Of a stretch of DNA of 64,000 nucleotides, positions 18,735 to 28,132 are shown piece after piece. Made by a program: the position numbers and the translations under genes. The notes beneath the pieces are model-generated. The model ran no database searches and was not told the origin of the DNA. It saw only the letters and a list, made by a program, of their open reading frames with translations. Numbering within the stretch: the first letter of the stretch is position 1; each line of letters opens with the position of its first letter. The DNA is from Sphingopyxis flava (GTDB taxonomy: Bacteria; Pseudomonadota; Alphaproteobacteria; Sphingomonadales; Sphingomonadaceae): contig NZ_FUYP01000003.1 in assembly GCF_900168005.1 (NCBI RefSeq), positions 124,001 through 188,000 on the forward strand, read 5' to 3'.

Positions 18735-18757
18735 TATCATAAGAATTATTTATGATA
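18735..18757. promoter_or_regulatory. Inverted repeat overlapping the LysR start codon
   Basis: TATCATAA-N7-TTATGATA is an 8-bp perfect inverted repeat in an AT-rich patch within otherwise GC-rich DNA. Its right arm covers the ATG of the LysR gene at 18752. It resembles a LysR-type operator (ATC...GAT half-sites, T-N11-A spacing). It may give autorepression and control of the divergent ivd gene 85 bp away. Binding is inferred. Confidence 0.5.
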
Positions 18758-19654
18758 AAACGTGCGCACATCCGGCAATTCCTTGCTGTCGTCGATGCTG
18801 GCAGCTTCACGCAGGCGGCGCTGCGCATCCGCGTCACGCAGCCGGCACTCTCGACCGGAATCGCGGAACTTGAAAAGCTCGTGGGCACATCGCTCTTCAT
18901 CCGTAACCGGCGTCAGGTCCGGCTGACGCAGGCCGGCGGCCGCTTTCTGCCGATCGCGCGCGACCTTGAACGCGGATTCCAGACCGCGGACGCATTTGCC
19001 GAAAACGCCCCGGTCCCCGCGAGTGAACTGAAGCTCGGGATCATCCGTTCGGTACCCGGCGAGCTGCTCCAGACCATAGTTCGGATCCTGCGCCCTGGCT
19101 TTTCCATCGAGCTTGTCGAGAGCCGCGATTCTGAGCTGCGCGCCGCGCTCGGCAGCGGTCGTCTCCAGATGGCGTTATTGCCGCTTCGTGCCGGCGAACG
19201 CGGTACGCATGTGACACCGCTCTATGAAGAGCCGCTCAGCTTGTTCGTCGCAGCAGACCACCCGCTTGCGGGACGTATCGAGGTCGCGCCCGAGGAACTG
19301 GCGGCCGAGACGATGATTGCGCGCCGCTCGTGCGAATTTCTCGACGCGACGAGCCGCTTCTTCACCCGCCATGGCGTACGCCCGCGCTTTGCGCTGCGCA
19401 GCGAAAGCGACCAGCGGTGCCTGCGTATGGTCGCGGCGGGAATCGGGATCACGACCGCGCCCGTGTCCCTCGCGATCGAAGGCGTCGTGCCGCTCGCGGT
19501 TGCAGGATATGATTTCCGCCGCGAACTCGGATTGCTCGTCGATCCTGCATGGAGCGGACTCGCGGGCGTTGCCCCGCGGCTCAGCGAGGCGATGGAGGCG
19601 ATCCGCGCCGCCGGCGCCGAATGGCGTACCGCGCGGGTTGACGCCGCGGCATGA
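18752..19654 (+). CDS. LysR family transcriptional regulator
   Basis: A 300-aa regulator. The winged HTH is at residues 1-60 ([36 protein letters not shown]), followed by the linker helix and a substrate-binding type effector domain (about 88-290). The effector cannot be told from sequence. It is divergent from ivd across about 100 bp and lies 82 bp upstream of cysD, so either leucine catabolism or sulfate assimilation could be its target. The inverted repeat overlapping its own start favours autoregulation. Start: ATG at 18752. Confidence 0.9.
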   Translation: MIKRAHIRQFLAVVDAGSFTQAALRIRVTQPALSTGIAELEKLVGTSLFIRNRRQVRLTQAGGRFLPIARDLERGFQTADAFAENAPVPASELKLGIIRSVPGELLQTIVRILRPGFSIELVESRDSELRAALGSGRLQMALLPLRAGERGTHVTPLYEEPLSLFVAADHPLAGRIEVAPEELAAETMIARRSCEFLDATSRFFTRHGVRPRFALRSESDQRCLRMVAAGIGITTAPVSLAIEGVVPLAVAGYDFRRELGLLVDPAWSGLAGVAPRLSEAMEAIRAAGAEWRTARVDAAA

Positions 19655-19736
19655 AGCTTGCGGGGCAAGTCTGGTTTGCATGGGCAAAAGGCCATACAGT
19701 TTGCGCAGCGTCGCGGCTCACGGCAAGGGCGGGGGC

Positions 19737-20642
19737 ATGATCGATACGCTGACTCATCTCGACCGGCTCGAGGCCGAGAGCATCCATATCATGCGCGAAG
19801 TGATGGCCGACGCGGTCAAGCCCGTGATGCTTTACAGCGTGGGCAAGGACAGCGCGGTGATGCTGCATCTTGCACGCAAGGCCTTTTATCCATCGCCGCC
19901 GCCCTTTCCCTTGCTTCACGTCGATACGACGTGGAAATTCCGGGCGATGTACGAGTTGCGCGACCGCATGGCCGCGGAGAGCGGCATGGAATAGATCGTC
20001 TATCAAAACCCCGAGGCGCTGGAGCGCGGGATCAATCCTTTCGATCACGGACCCTTGCACACCGACATGTGGAAGACCGAGGGGCTGAAGCAGGCACTCG
20101 ACCTTCAGGGCTTTGACGTGGCGTTCGGGGGCGCGCGGCGCGATGAGGAGAAGAGCCGGGCGAAGGAGCGCATCTTCTCGTTCCGCACCGCGAGCCACGG
20201 CTGGGATCCCAAGCGTCAGCGGCCCGAGCTTTGGAACCTTTATAATGCGAGGAAGGCAAAGGGTGAGAGCATCCGTGTCTTCCCGATCTCGAACTGGACC
20301 GAGCTCGACATCTGGCAATATATCGCGCGCGAGAATATCCCGATTGTTCCGCTCTATTTTGCGGCGCCCCGTCCCACTGTGATGCGCGATGGTCTGCTGC
20401 TGATGGTGGACGACGATCGTTTTCCGCTGAACGAGGGCGAAGTGCCGGCCCTGCGCTCGGTGCGCTTCCGAACGCTCGGCTGTTATCCGCTCACGGGCGC
20501 CGTCGAGAGCGAGGCGGCGACGCTTTCCGAAGTCATCCAGGAGATGCTGCTCACGACCACCAGCGAGCGACAAGGGCGCATCATCGACAAGGACGGCGGC
20601 GACGCGAGCATGGAAAAGAAGAAGCAGGAGGGGTATTTCTGA
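19737..20642 (+). pseudogene. cysD: cysD, sulfate adenylyltransferase small subunit, interrupted by in-frame amber codon
   Basis: CysD is the ATP-sulfurylase subunit that makes APS from ATP and sulfate, with GTPase partner CysN. Read through, the frame from the ATG at 19737 gives about 301 residues, normal for the family: PP-loop [40 protein letters not shown] and [13 protein letters not shown]. Codon 86 is TAG (19992-19994), inside GME[12 protein letters not shown]. Homologues carry Leu here (for example CELLVHKNPEG in E. coli), so TTG to TAG is a one-base change. Both flanks stay in one frame and are well conserved, so damage is recent or the base is wrong. The stop TGA overlaps the cysN ATG. 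Confidence 0.85.
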
Positions 20643-22543
20643 TGACCGACCCCATCTACGTCACCGACGCGCTGATCGCCGAGGATATCGACGCCTATCT
20701 CGCGCGCCATGAGCAAAAGTCGCTGCTCCGCTTCATTACGTGCGGCTCGGTCGACGACGGCAAGTCGACGCTGATCGGACGCCTCCTCTATGACAGCAAG
20801 ATGATCTTCGAGGACCAGCTTGCGGCGCTTGAAGCCGACAGCAAGCGCGCCGGCACGCAAGGGCAGGAGATCGATTTCGCGCTGCTCGTCGACGGCCTGG
20901 CCGCCGAGCGCGAGCAGGGGATCACCATCGACGTTGCCTATCGCTTCTTCACGACCGAGAAGCGCAAATTCATCGTCGCCGACACGCCGGGCCACGAACA
21001 ATATACGCGTAACATGGTCACCGGCGCGTCGACTGCCGATCTTGCGGTGATCCTGATCGACGCGCGAAAGGGCGTCCTCACGCAGACGCGACGGCACAGC
21101 TTCCTCGCGCATCTTCTCGGCATCCGTCACATCGTGCTCGCGGTCAACAAGATGGACCTCGTCGGATACGATAAGACGGTGTTCGACCGCATCACGCTCG
21201 CCTACCGCGCCTTCGCAAGCGAAATCGGCATCACGAACTTTACCGCCATCCCGATCTCTGGCTTCAAGGGTGACAATATCACCGCGCCGAGCGTGAACAC
21301 GCCGTGGTACAAGGGGCCGACACTCATCGAGCATCTGGAGAATGTCGAGCTTACAAGCGCGAGCGATGAGGCAAAGCCGTTCCGGCTGTTCGTGCAGTGG
21401 GTCAATCGCCCCAATCTCGATTTTCGCGGCTTCGCGGGGCAAATTGCGAGCGGCAGGGTAAGACCCGGCGACGCGGTTCGCATTCTCCCGAGCGGCAAGA
21501 CGACGACAATTGACCGGATTGTGACGCTCGCAGGGGATCTTCCCGAAGCCGTCGCGGGTCAGTCGGTGACGCTGACGCTTGCCGAAGAGATCGACTGCTC
21601 GCGCGGCGACGTGATCGCGGCGGCCGAGAGCCCGCCCGAGGTAGCCGATCAATTCGAGGCCACGCTCGTCTGGATGGCCGACGAGGCCATGATCCCGGGG
21701 CGCGCCTATTGGCTGAAGCTTGGGACGCAGACGGTCTCGGCGACGGTGCAGGCCCCAAAATATGAGATCAACGTCAATACGCTTGATCATCTCGCGGCCA
21801 AGACGCTCGATCTGAACGGCATTGGCGTGGTCGAACTGACAACCGACAAGCCGATCATTTTCGAAGCCTATGCCGACAACCGGACGCTCGGCGGGTTCAT
21901 CCTCATCGACAAGCTTACCAATGCAACCGTCGCTGCAGGGATGCTGCACTTCAGTCTGCGCCGAGCGCAGAATGTGCATTGGCAGGCGACGGACGTCAGC
22001 CGCGAGGCGCGCGCTGACCTCAAGAACCAGAAGCCCGCCTTGCTGTGGTTTACCGGCCTTTCGGGGTCGGGCAAGTCGACGATCGCCAATCTCGTCGAGA
22101 AGAAGCTGTACCGAATGAACCGGCACAGTTTCCTGCTCGACGGTGACAATGTCCGCCACGGGCTCAATCGCGATCTCGGCTTCACAGAGGCTGACCGGAT
22201 CGAGAATATCCGCCGCGTCGGCGAGGTTGCAAAGCTGATGACCGACGCCGGGCTCATCGTTATCACGGCCTTCATTTCGCCGTTCAAGGCCGAACGCGAC
22301 ATGGTGCGCGCTCTGCTTGCGCAAGGCGAGTTCTTCGAAATCTTCATCGACACGCCGCTCGAAGAAGCCGAGCGGCGTGACGTGAAAGGCCTTTACAAGA
22401 AGGCCCGGTCGGGACAGCTCAAGAATTTCACCGGAATCGACAGCCCCTATGAGGCACCGGCCAATCCCGAAATTCACATCGACACCACCCGGATCACGCC
22501 CGAAGAGGCTGCCGACCTGATCGTCGAACGGCTGCTAGGCTAA
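20642..22543 (+). CDS. cysN: Bifunctional sulfate adenylyltransferase large subunit / APS kinase (CysN-CysC)
   Basis: A 633-aa fusion. Residues 1 to about 440 form the GTPase subunit of ATP sulfurylase with [15 protein letters not shown] (G1), [12 protein letters not shown] (G3) and NKMDLVG (G4), followed by EF-Tu-like beta-barrels. Residues about 455-633 form the APS kinase CysC, with its P-loop [11 protein letters not shown] and the segment [16 protein letters not shown]. Together they activate sulfate to PAPS. The ATG overlaps the cysD stop (TGATG). The fusion (NodQ-type) is common in alphaproteobacteria. Its activity as ATP sulfurylase depends on CysD, which is interrupted here. Confidence 0.95.
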   Translation: MTDPIYVTDALIAEDIDAYLARHEQKSLLRFITCGSVDDGKSTLIGRLLYDSKMIFEDQLAALEADSKRAGTQGQEIDFALLVDGLAAEREQGITIDVAYRFFTTEKRKFIVADTPGHEQYTRNMVTGASTADLAVILIDARKGVLTQTRRHSFLAHLLGIRHIVLAVNKMDLVGYDKTVFDRITLAYRAFASEIGITNFTAIPISGFKGDNITAPSVNTPWYKGPTLIEHLENVELTSASDEAKPFRLFVQWVNRPNLDFRGFAGQIASGRVRPGDAVRILPSGKTTTIDRIVTLAGDLPEAVAGQSVTLTLAEEIDCSRGDVIAAAESPPEVADQFEATLVWMADEAMIPGRAYWLKLGTQTVSATVQAPKYEINVNTLDHLAAKTLDLNGIGVVELTTDKPIIFEAYADNRTLGGFILIDKLTNATVAAGMLHFSLRRAQNVHWQATDVSREARADLKNQKPALLWFTGLSGSGKSTIANLVEKKLYRMNRHSFLLDGDNVRHGLNRDLGFTEADRIENIRRVGEVAKLMTDAGLIVITAFISPFKAERDMVRALLAQGEFFEIFIDTPLEEAERRDVKGLYKKARSGQLKNFTGIDSPYEAPANPEIHIDTTRITPEEAADLIVERLLG

Positions 22544-22629
22544 GGACGGCGAGGAGTTTTTCAGGACGAGGGGTACGCGCAGGGCCGGCGGCGATGGAGC
22601 GCTGGACAAAGAGGGGTTGAAAGCCTGGC

Positions 22630-23373
22630 ATGGCGGAAAATGACGATCAATTGGCCGCGCGGCTCGCGGCGACGGCAGGCGAGATATTGCTCGACTTGCG
22701 CCGTGCGGGCGATCTGGAGGGCAAGGCGCTCGGGCAGGCCGGCGACGCGGCGGCGAACGCGATGCTGTGCCGCGAACTGCGCGCTGCGCGCCCCGGCGAC
22801 GGGCTGTTGTCGGAGGAAGAAAAGGATAATCTGACCCGTCTCGCGCAATCACGCGTCTGGATCGTCGATCCGCTAGACGGCACGCGCGAATATGGCGAGG
22901 GTCGCAGCGACTGGGCGGTGCATGTCGCGCTTGCGATCGACGGCATCGCGGCGGTCGGCGCGGTCGCGCTGCCGGGCCTCGGTCTCACGCTGACCTCTGG
23001 CGCGCCTCTTGCGCTCGCCAAAGCGAACAGTCCGCCAAAGATGCTTGTCAGCCGCACGCGGCCAGCGGCCGAGGCGGTCTTTGTCGCCGAAGCGCTCGGC
23101 GCCCAACTCCTGCCGATGGGCTCAGCAGGCGCCAAGGCGATGGCGGTCGTGCGCGGCGAGGCGGATATCTACCTCCACAGCGGAGGCCAATTTGAATGGG
23201 ACAATTGCGCACCCGTCGCGGTCGCAGCAGCGGCCGGACTCCACGTCAGCCGCGCGGACGGTTCACCGCTACGCTACAATAATGCCGACACCTATCTTCC
23301 CGACCTGCTTATCTGCCGCAAGGAATTGGCGTCTGATGTACTGCGCCTGGCGGCAGAATATTCGCCCGCGTGA
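22630..23373 (+). CDS. cysQ: 3'(2'),5'-bisphosphate nucleotidase CysQ
   Basis: A 247-aa inositol-monophosphatase-fold enzyme that removes 3'-phosphate from PAP, the by-product of PAPS reduction. Metal-binding motif WIVDPLDGTREY is near residue 78 and WDNCAPVAVAAAAG near 190; LSEEEKDN provides the first acidic cluster. It lies 86 bp behind cysNC, so it completes the sulfate activation operon. The start at 22630 is supported by the family N-terminus; the upstream RBS is weak. Confidence 0.9.
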   Translation: MAENDDQLAARLAATAGEILLDLRRAGDLEGKALGQAGDAAANAMLCRELRAARPGDGLLSEEEKDNLTRLAQSRVWIVDPLDGTREYGEGRSDWAVHVALAIDGIAAVGAVALPGLGLTLTSGAPLALAKANSPPKMLVSRTRPAAEAVFVAEALGAQLLPMGSAGAKAMAVVRGEADIYLHSGGQFEWDNCAPVAVAAAAGLHVSRADGSPLRYNNADTYLPDLLICRKELASDVLRLAAEYSPA

Positions 23374-23449
23374 ACGGACCCCCATTGCCAGCTTCAGCGT
23401 TGCGCCGTAACCCGTTGCATCAAGAAACCGAATAACTGGGAGATGCGCG

Positions 23450-24586
23450 ATGACTGACCTGCCTGACACCAATCTCGTCATGCTCACGCTGGTAAAGCCC
23501 GAAGGCGAGCTTGAAGTCTTCCTCGAGCGGCGGCCGATGCCCAACCCTGCGCCGCACGAGGTGCTGGTGAAGGTGCTCGCAACGCCCATCAACCCATCTG
23601 ATCTTGGACTGCTCCTGGGCGCGGCAGACATGTCGACGGCGCGCGCCTCGACCCGCGACGGGCTGCCCCTTGTCACGGCCGATATTCCCGCGCCCGGCAT
23701 GCGCGCGATGGCGGGGCGCATCGGCGATGCGCTTCCCATCGGCAATGAAGGCTGCGGACTCGTCGTCAAGGCCGGTTCCTCGCCCGAGGCGCAGGCACTG
23801 CTTGGCAAGACCGTCGCGCTCATTGGCGGCGAAATCTATGCCGAATATCGCTGCCTTCCGGCGCAGATGTGCATGCTGCTCCCCGATGGCACCGACCCGC
23901 GCGACGGTGCCTCCTGTTTCGTCAATCCGCTCACCAGCCTGGCTTTCACCGAGACCATGCGCATGGAGGGGCACAGCGCCCTCGTCCACACCGCCGCCGC
24001 TTCGAACCTCGGCCAGATGCTGGTCAAGATTTGCGCAAAGGACGGCATCCCGCTGGTCAATATCGTGCGCAGCGAGGCGCAGGTCGCTCTCCTCAAGAGC
24101 ATCGGCGCGGCGCATGTGATCAACAGCAGCGATGAGGATTTCATGGACCAGCTCACCGCCGCCTTGACCGAGACCGGCGCCACCTGTGGTTTCGACGCAA
24201 TCGGTGGCGGCAAACTGGCAGGGCAGATCCTGGCTTGCATGGAGGCAGCGGCGGTCAAACGGATGGCGAGCTACAGCCGCTATGGCTCGGATACCTTCAA
24301 GCAGGTCTATATTTATGGCGCCCTCGATCTTGGTCCGACCATCCTCAACCGCAGCTTCGGCCTGACCTGGTCGCTCTCGGGCTTCCTCTTGACCCCCTTC
24401 CTCCAGAAAGCGGGTAGGGAGGTGAACATGCGCCTTCGCCAGCGCGTGGTCGATGAACTCACGACCACTTTCAAGAGCCATTACAGCCACGAAATCTCGC
24501 TGACCGATGCGCTGGCGCTCGATATCATCGCTGAATATAATGCAAAGCGGACGGGCGAGAAATATCTGATCCGCCCCCACGGGTAA
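23450..24586 (+). CDS. Zinc-binding dehydrogenase / quinone-reductase-like MDR
   Basis: A 378-aa medium-chain dehydrogenase/reductase. It has the N-terminal GroES-like domain (VLVKVLATPINPSDLGLLLG) and a Rossmann domain (ALVHTAAASNLGQMLVKICAKDGIPLVNIVR). No structural-zinc Cys cluster is visible, so it is more like quinone oxidoreductases or crotonyl-CoA-type reductases. An unusual feature is the 25-residue insertion with MSTARASTRDGLPLVTADIP. The substrate is unknown. RBS GGGAG is well placed before ATG at 23450. It is a single gene, convergent with the GNAT gene. Confidence 0.85.
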   Translation: MTDLPDTNLVMLTLVKPEGELEVFLERRPMPNPAPHEVLVKVLATPINPSDLGLLLGAADMSTARASTRDGLPLVTADIPAPGMRAMAGRIGDALPIGNEGCGLVVKAGSSPEAQALLGKTVALIGGEIYAEYRCLPAQMCMLLPDGTDPRDGASCFVNPLTSLAFTETMRMEGHSALVHTAAASNLGQMLVKICAKDGIPLVNIVRSEAQVALLKSIGAAHVINSSDEDFMDQLTAALTETGATCGFDAIGGGKLAGQILACMEAAAVKRMASYSRYGSDTFKQVYIYGALDLGPTILNRSFGLTWSLSGFLLTPFLQKAGREVNMRLRQRVVDELTTTFKSHYSHEISLTDALALDIIAEYNAKRTGEKYLIRPHG

Positions 24587-24618
24587 GGGGTACCGGGGGT
24601 TCGACCGGGGCCCTTCGC

Positions 24619-25110
24619 TCAGACGAGCTTGCGATACATCACGAACGCGTCGACATATTCCCCGCTGGGAAGGCGAAAGGCCTCGGGCAGCCCGCCCACG
24701 ATCTCGAAACCCAGCGATGTCCAGAGACGCACGGCGCGCTCGTTCGTGCTGACAACGAAATTGAACTGCATGGCTCGATAGCCGCTGGCCCGGGCACGGT
24801 GGATGGAATGCTCGCACATCTGGCGAGCAATGCCGCGCCCTGCGGCATCGGCGCGCGTCATATAGCCGCAGTTGCAGACATGGCCGCCGCCGCCGCCCTG
24901 GTTCGCCCGCAAATAGTAAGTGCCCAGGATTTCACCCTTTTCCTCCTCCTGGGCAGCGAACACCTGCTTGTCGGGGGCAAACCACATCGCGAGGGCTTCG
25001 TCCTCGCTCATCCCCGGGTCGCAGGAATAGGTCGAGCCTTCGCGGATCGTCGGCATGATGATCGCGGCTATGGCGGGAACATCGGCCGGCACGGCAGGTC
25101 GGATAATCAT
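24619..25110 (-). CDS. GNAT family N-acetyltransferase
   Basis: A 163-aa Gcn5-related acetyltransferase. IIRPAVPADVPAIAAII is the N-terminal strand-helix, and the acetyl-CoA loop is in TRADAAGRGIARQMCEH (R/Q-x-x-G-x-G/A pattern). ERAVRLWTSLGFEIVGGLPEAF is the C-terminal motif B. The glycine-rich segment NQGGGGGHV is unusual. The acceptor substrate is unknown; amino acid or drug acetylation is typical of this group. Single minus-strand gene. Confidence 0.88.
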   Translation of the reverse strand: MIIRPAVPADVPAIAAIIMPTIREGSTYSCDPGMSEDEALAMWFAPDKQVFAAQEEEKGEILGTYYLRANQGGGGGHVCNCGYMTRADAAGRGIARQMCEHSIHRARASGYRAMQFNFVVSTNERAVRLWTSLGFEIVGGLPEAFRLPSGEYVDAFVMYRKLV

Positions 25111-25252
25111 CCCTTCCTCTTAGCAGCCCGCCGCGCGATGCAAATCATGCCGCGACAAGGAACAGGGGATGAAGAGATCGCCCCGGGAAACAAGCGGCGC
25201 GGCGCGCCTCCTCTCCTCGTTGTTCCCTGCGATGGCGCGCGGGGCGCCGCCG

Positions 25253-26404
25253 CTACCGCTTCATGCATTGGCGTGCGTCGTCGCGCTTATACTCGCCGCA
25301 GTTCCACAGCGCCTTTTCGAACCCTGCCTTGTCGTCGCGAAGGTAGGAAAAGCTCATTGCCGCGCGCTGGGTCTCGTTCATCGCGTCGCTCGCCGGCTTC
25401 AGCGTCGGGTTGGTCCAGCCCATGAACTTGCAATAGGGTTTTTCGCCGCATAGCCGCAGGGCGAGTGTGACGAAGCTTTCGGGCGGTGCTCGGCGTTCTA
25501 GCTGGACGTAGAGCGTATCGCGGCCCGCCGCCTCGCCTGCACCCGGCACGAGGCGCACCTCCTTCGCGAGCGTATCGACCTCGGCATCGGCGAGCGCGCT
25601 TGGAAGGGAGAGTGCAAGCGCGTGGAGCGGGGAAATCGCGGCGAGCTTGGCGACCGGTGCGTCCTGGCCCGACACAGCACCGCGAAAGGCGCCCGGAGTC
25701 CCCCAATAGCCGGGCCAGCGGAAAAAGAGGTGCGTGTTGGCGATTGCGATCTTCTGGAGGCTGTCGCTCCAATAGGGCCGTACCCAGTCGGTATGGTAAT
25801 GGGTTGCGAGCCCGACGCGCGGGTCCGTGATCCCCGAGAGCATCATCTCCGCAAGCACCTGCGCGCGGCTCCAGGCTGCGTTAGAATAGCGGCGGTTCAG
25901 CGCGCCATCGCAGGTGAAGGTGAACTGGCACCCGGTCGCACGCTCGGAGCCTTGGAATACCACGGCACAAATCGACTTGGGAAAGGCGGGGTGCCTGACC
26001 CGGTTGATGACGACCTGTCCGACGGCTTGCTGGCCTTTCGCATCATCGCCCGCTTCATAGAGCATCGCCGCGGCGAGGCAGTCCCGCGCGCGGCCGCGGT
26101 TCTCCGTGTCGCCGGGATAGGTAAAGGGGCGCGCCGCGGCGAAACCCTTGAGAACGAGAGGGATGCGCGCATTGGCCGCGCGCGCGTCCTCGGGCGCGAC
26201 CGGTGCGAGTTCGGTGGGCAGGACTTCGGGCACTATTTCGGCGGGCGGCGCCGCAGGGCGGGGGAGTGCAGCAGCGTCCATTCGGCCGCCGGGTGCGCTC
26301 GCATAAAGAACGGCGACGATGGCGGCCACCGAGAGCAGGACGAACAGCCACCCCGGCCATTCGCGCCGCGTCGGCAACGTCTCCTGGCGCGCGTTGAGGC
26401 GCAT
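25253..26404 (-). CDS. Cell wall hydrolase, SleB family
   Basis: A 383-aa protein with an N-terminal membrane anchor (WLFVLLSVAAIVAVLYASAP, residues about 19-38) and a Pro/Ala-rich linker. A SleB-like hydrolase_2 domain follows (AAMLYEAGDDAKGQQAVGQVVINRVRHPAFPKSIC, then GCQFTFTCDG). The catalytic Glu is the one in MLYEAG. SleB domains act as lytic transglycosylases on peptidoglycan. The C-terminal 150 residues are family-specific. It starts 9 bp after the cysK stop, so it is probably the last gene of the hydrolase-cysK transcript. Confidence 0.85.
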   Translation of the reverse strand: MRLNARQETLPTRREWPGWLFVLLSVAAIVAVLYASAPGGRMDAAALPRPAAPPAEIVPEVLPTELAPVAPEDARAANARIPLVLKGFAAARPFTYPGDTENRGRARDCLAAAMLYEAGDDAKGQQAVGQVVINRVRHPAFPKSICAVVFQGSERATGCQFTFTCDGALNRRYSNAAWSRAQVLAEMMLSGITDPRVGLATHYHTDWVRPYWSDSLQKIAIANTHLFFRWPGYWGTPGAFRGAVSGQDAPVAKLAAISPLHALALSLPSALADAEVDTLAKEVRLVPGAGEAAGRDTLYVQLERRAPPESFVTLALRLCGEKPYCKFMGWTNPTLKPASDAMNETQRAAMSFSYLRDDKAGFEKALWNCGEYKRDDARQCMKR

Positions 26405-26413
26405 GGTGCAAAA

Positions 26414-27334
26414 TCAGATCTCGGGCAGGAAATCGGGCACCGACAAATAGCGTTCGCCAGTGTCGTAGTTGAACCCCAGAATGCGGGTACCTGGCGGCAG
26501 ATCGCGCAGCTTCTGCGCGATCGCGGCAAGCGTCGCGCCCGACGAGATGCCGACAAGCAGGCCCTCTTCCGCCGCCGACCGCAACGCCATCGCCTTGGCC
26601 TCGGCGGCGTCAACCGTGATCACCCCGTCGAGCAGATCGGTATGCAGGTTGCGCGGAATGAATCCTGCGCCAATGCCCTGGATCGGGTGCGGACCAGGCT
26701 GGCCACCCGAAATGACGGGGGAGGCCACGGGTTCGACTGCAAAGACCTTGAGATGCGGCCAATGCTCCTTCAGGAACTTGGCGCAGCCGGTAATGTGCCC
26801 GCCGGTCCCGACGCCGGTGATCAACACGTCGATGGGTGTGCCCTTGAAATCGGCGAGGATTTCAGGTCCGGTCGTGCGGTAGTGGATGTCGACGTTGGCG
26901 TCATTCTCGAACTGCTGCGGCATCCACGCGCCGGGCGTGGTCTCGACGAGCTCGATCGCGCGTTCGATCGCGCCCTTCATGCCCTTTTCGCGCGGCGTCA
27001 GGTCGAACGTCGCGCCATAAGCGAGCATCAGTCGGCGGCGTTCGATCGACATGCTCTCTGGCATGACGAGGATCAACTTGTAACCCTTGACCGCGGCGGC
27101 CATCGCAAGGCCGATGCCGGTGTTTCCCGAGGTCGGTTCGACGATGGTGCCGCCGGGCTTCAGGCTGCCGTCCTTTTCGGCCGCCTCGATCATGGCAAGG
27201 CCGATACGATCCTTGATCGAGCCCCCCGGATTGCTCCGTTCCGACTTGATCCAGACTTCTGCGTCCGGAAACAGATTGGCCATGCGGATGTGCGGGGTAT
27301 TGCCGATGGTTTCGAGGATCGAATGGACTTTCAT
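26414..27334 (-). CDS. cysK: Cysteine synthase A
   Basis: A PLP enzyme of 306 aa that condenses O-acetylserine with sulfide. [14 protein letters not shown] carries the PLP Lys (about residue 42). [15 protein letters not shown] binds the substrate carboxylate. [17 protein letters not shown] and the Ser of GISSGA hold the cofactor phosphate and pyridine N. The gene lies 4 kb from the cysDNQ operon, on the opposite strand and outside that operon. ATGA overlap with the upstream hydrolase gene fixes the start at 27334. Confidence 0.95.
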   Translation of the reverse strand: MKVHSILETIGNTPHIRMANLFPDAEVWIKSERSNPGGSIKDRIGLAMIEAAEKDGSLKPGGTIVEPTSGNTGIGLAMAAAVKGYKLILVMPESMSIERRRLMLAYGATFDLTPREKGMKGAIERAIELVETTPGAWMPQQFENDANVDIHYRTTGPEILADFKGTPIDVLITGVGTGGHITGCAKFLKEHWPHLKVFAVEPVASPVISGGQPGPHPIQGIGAGFIPRNLHTDLLDGVITVDAAEAKAMALRSAAEEGLLVGISSGATLAAIAQKLRDLPPGTRILGFNYDTGERYLSVPDFLPEI

Positions 27335-28002
27335 CGTCGCTGTGCACCTTCTTGATATGCGAACCGTGGATCGCGCCGCGCGAAGCGATGCGGCCAGTCC
27401 CCCGAGCGGGTCCAGAGCGCCTCATCCGCGAGGGCGGGTGTTGGCGCGGGTTGTAACGATGCGAGCAGATACTGTCCATAAGGCCAGTCGCCGAGTGCCG
27501 AATCCGCGTTGATATGCCCGAACGGACCGGCGTTGACGAAGCGCGCCCCCCAGTTACGCGCGAGGCGCCAGACATGCGCGGTGGAGGCATAAGGATCATT
27601 CTCGCTTGCGACCGCGATGAATGTCTGGCGCGGCATCAGCATTGGCGACGGGGTGAAACTTGCGATCCGCCCCTGGCGGGGCAGGCGCGCAAGGTCGGGC
27701 GGGGCGACGAGCAGCGCGCCCGCCACCCTTGCGCGAGCAAGGCCGTTGGCGGCGGCGAACCAATGGGCAAAGGCATGGCACCCGAGGCTGTGCGCCGCGA
27801 TGAGCACCGGTGAGCCCTGAGCATCGATTGCGTCGGCTATCGCGGCCACCCACTCATCCTGGTCAGGATCGTCCCAATGGCCAAGTTCGACTCGCTCGGT
27901 GGACGTGAACTTCTGCTCCCAGAGGCTTTGCCAGTGGGCGGGGCCACTGTTGTGAAGCCCCGGAATGGTCAGGATCTTATAGTGAATATTGGACGCTTGC
28001 AT
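27331..28002 (-). CDS. RBBP9/YdeN family alpha/beta hydrolase
   Basis: A 223-aa serine hydrolase. [18 protein letters not shown] is the family N-terminus. [13 protein letters not shown] holds the nucleophile Ser (G/AHSLG box). The catalytic Asp is probably in [15 protein letters not shown], and the His in [14 protein letters not shown]. The substrate is unknown (small serine hydrolase). GGAG lies 8 bp upstream of ATG 28002, preferred over the GTG at 28011. It overlaps cysK by 4 bp. Confidence 0.88.
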   Translation of the reverse strand: MQASNIHYKILTIPGLHNSGPAHWQSLWEQKFTSTERVELGHWDDPDQDEWVAAIADAIDAQGSPVLIAAHSLGCHAFAHWFAAANGLARARVAGALLVAPPDLARLPRQGRIASFTPSPMLMPRQTFIAVASENDPYASTAHVWRLARNWGARFVNAGPFGHINADSALGDWPYGQYLLASLQPAPTPALADEALWTRSGDWPHRFARRDPRFAYQEGAQRR

Positions 28003-28132
28003 GGCGGTCACTCCATATCGGGATGAAGGGAAGGCCGCGGTGACGGGTGAGTCCGATATAATTCAACTAAACAAATAGACAATAGCCATTTGACGAACCG
28101 GGGCCGGGGTGCGGCGAGCGGTGAGGCTCAGA

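Noticed and set aside
20483-22477. 664-aa minus-strand frame opposite cysNC
   Set aside because: The plus-strand gene has all GTPase and kinase motifs.
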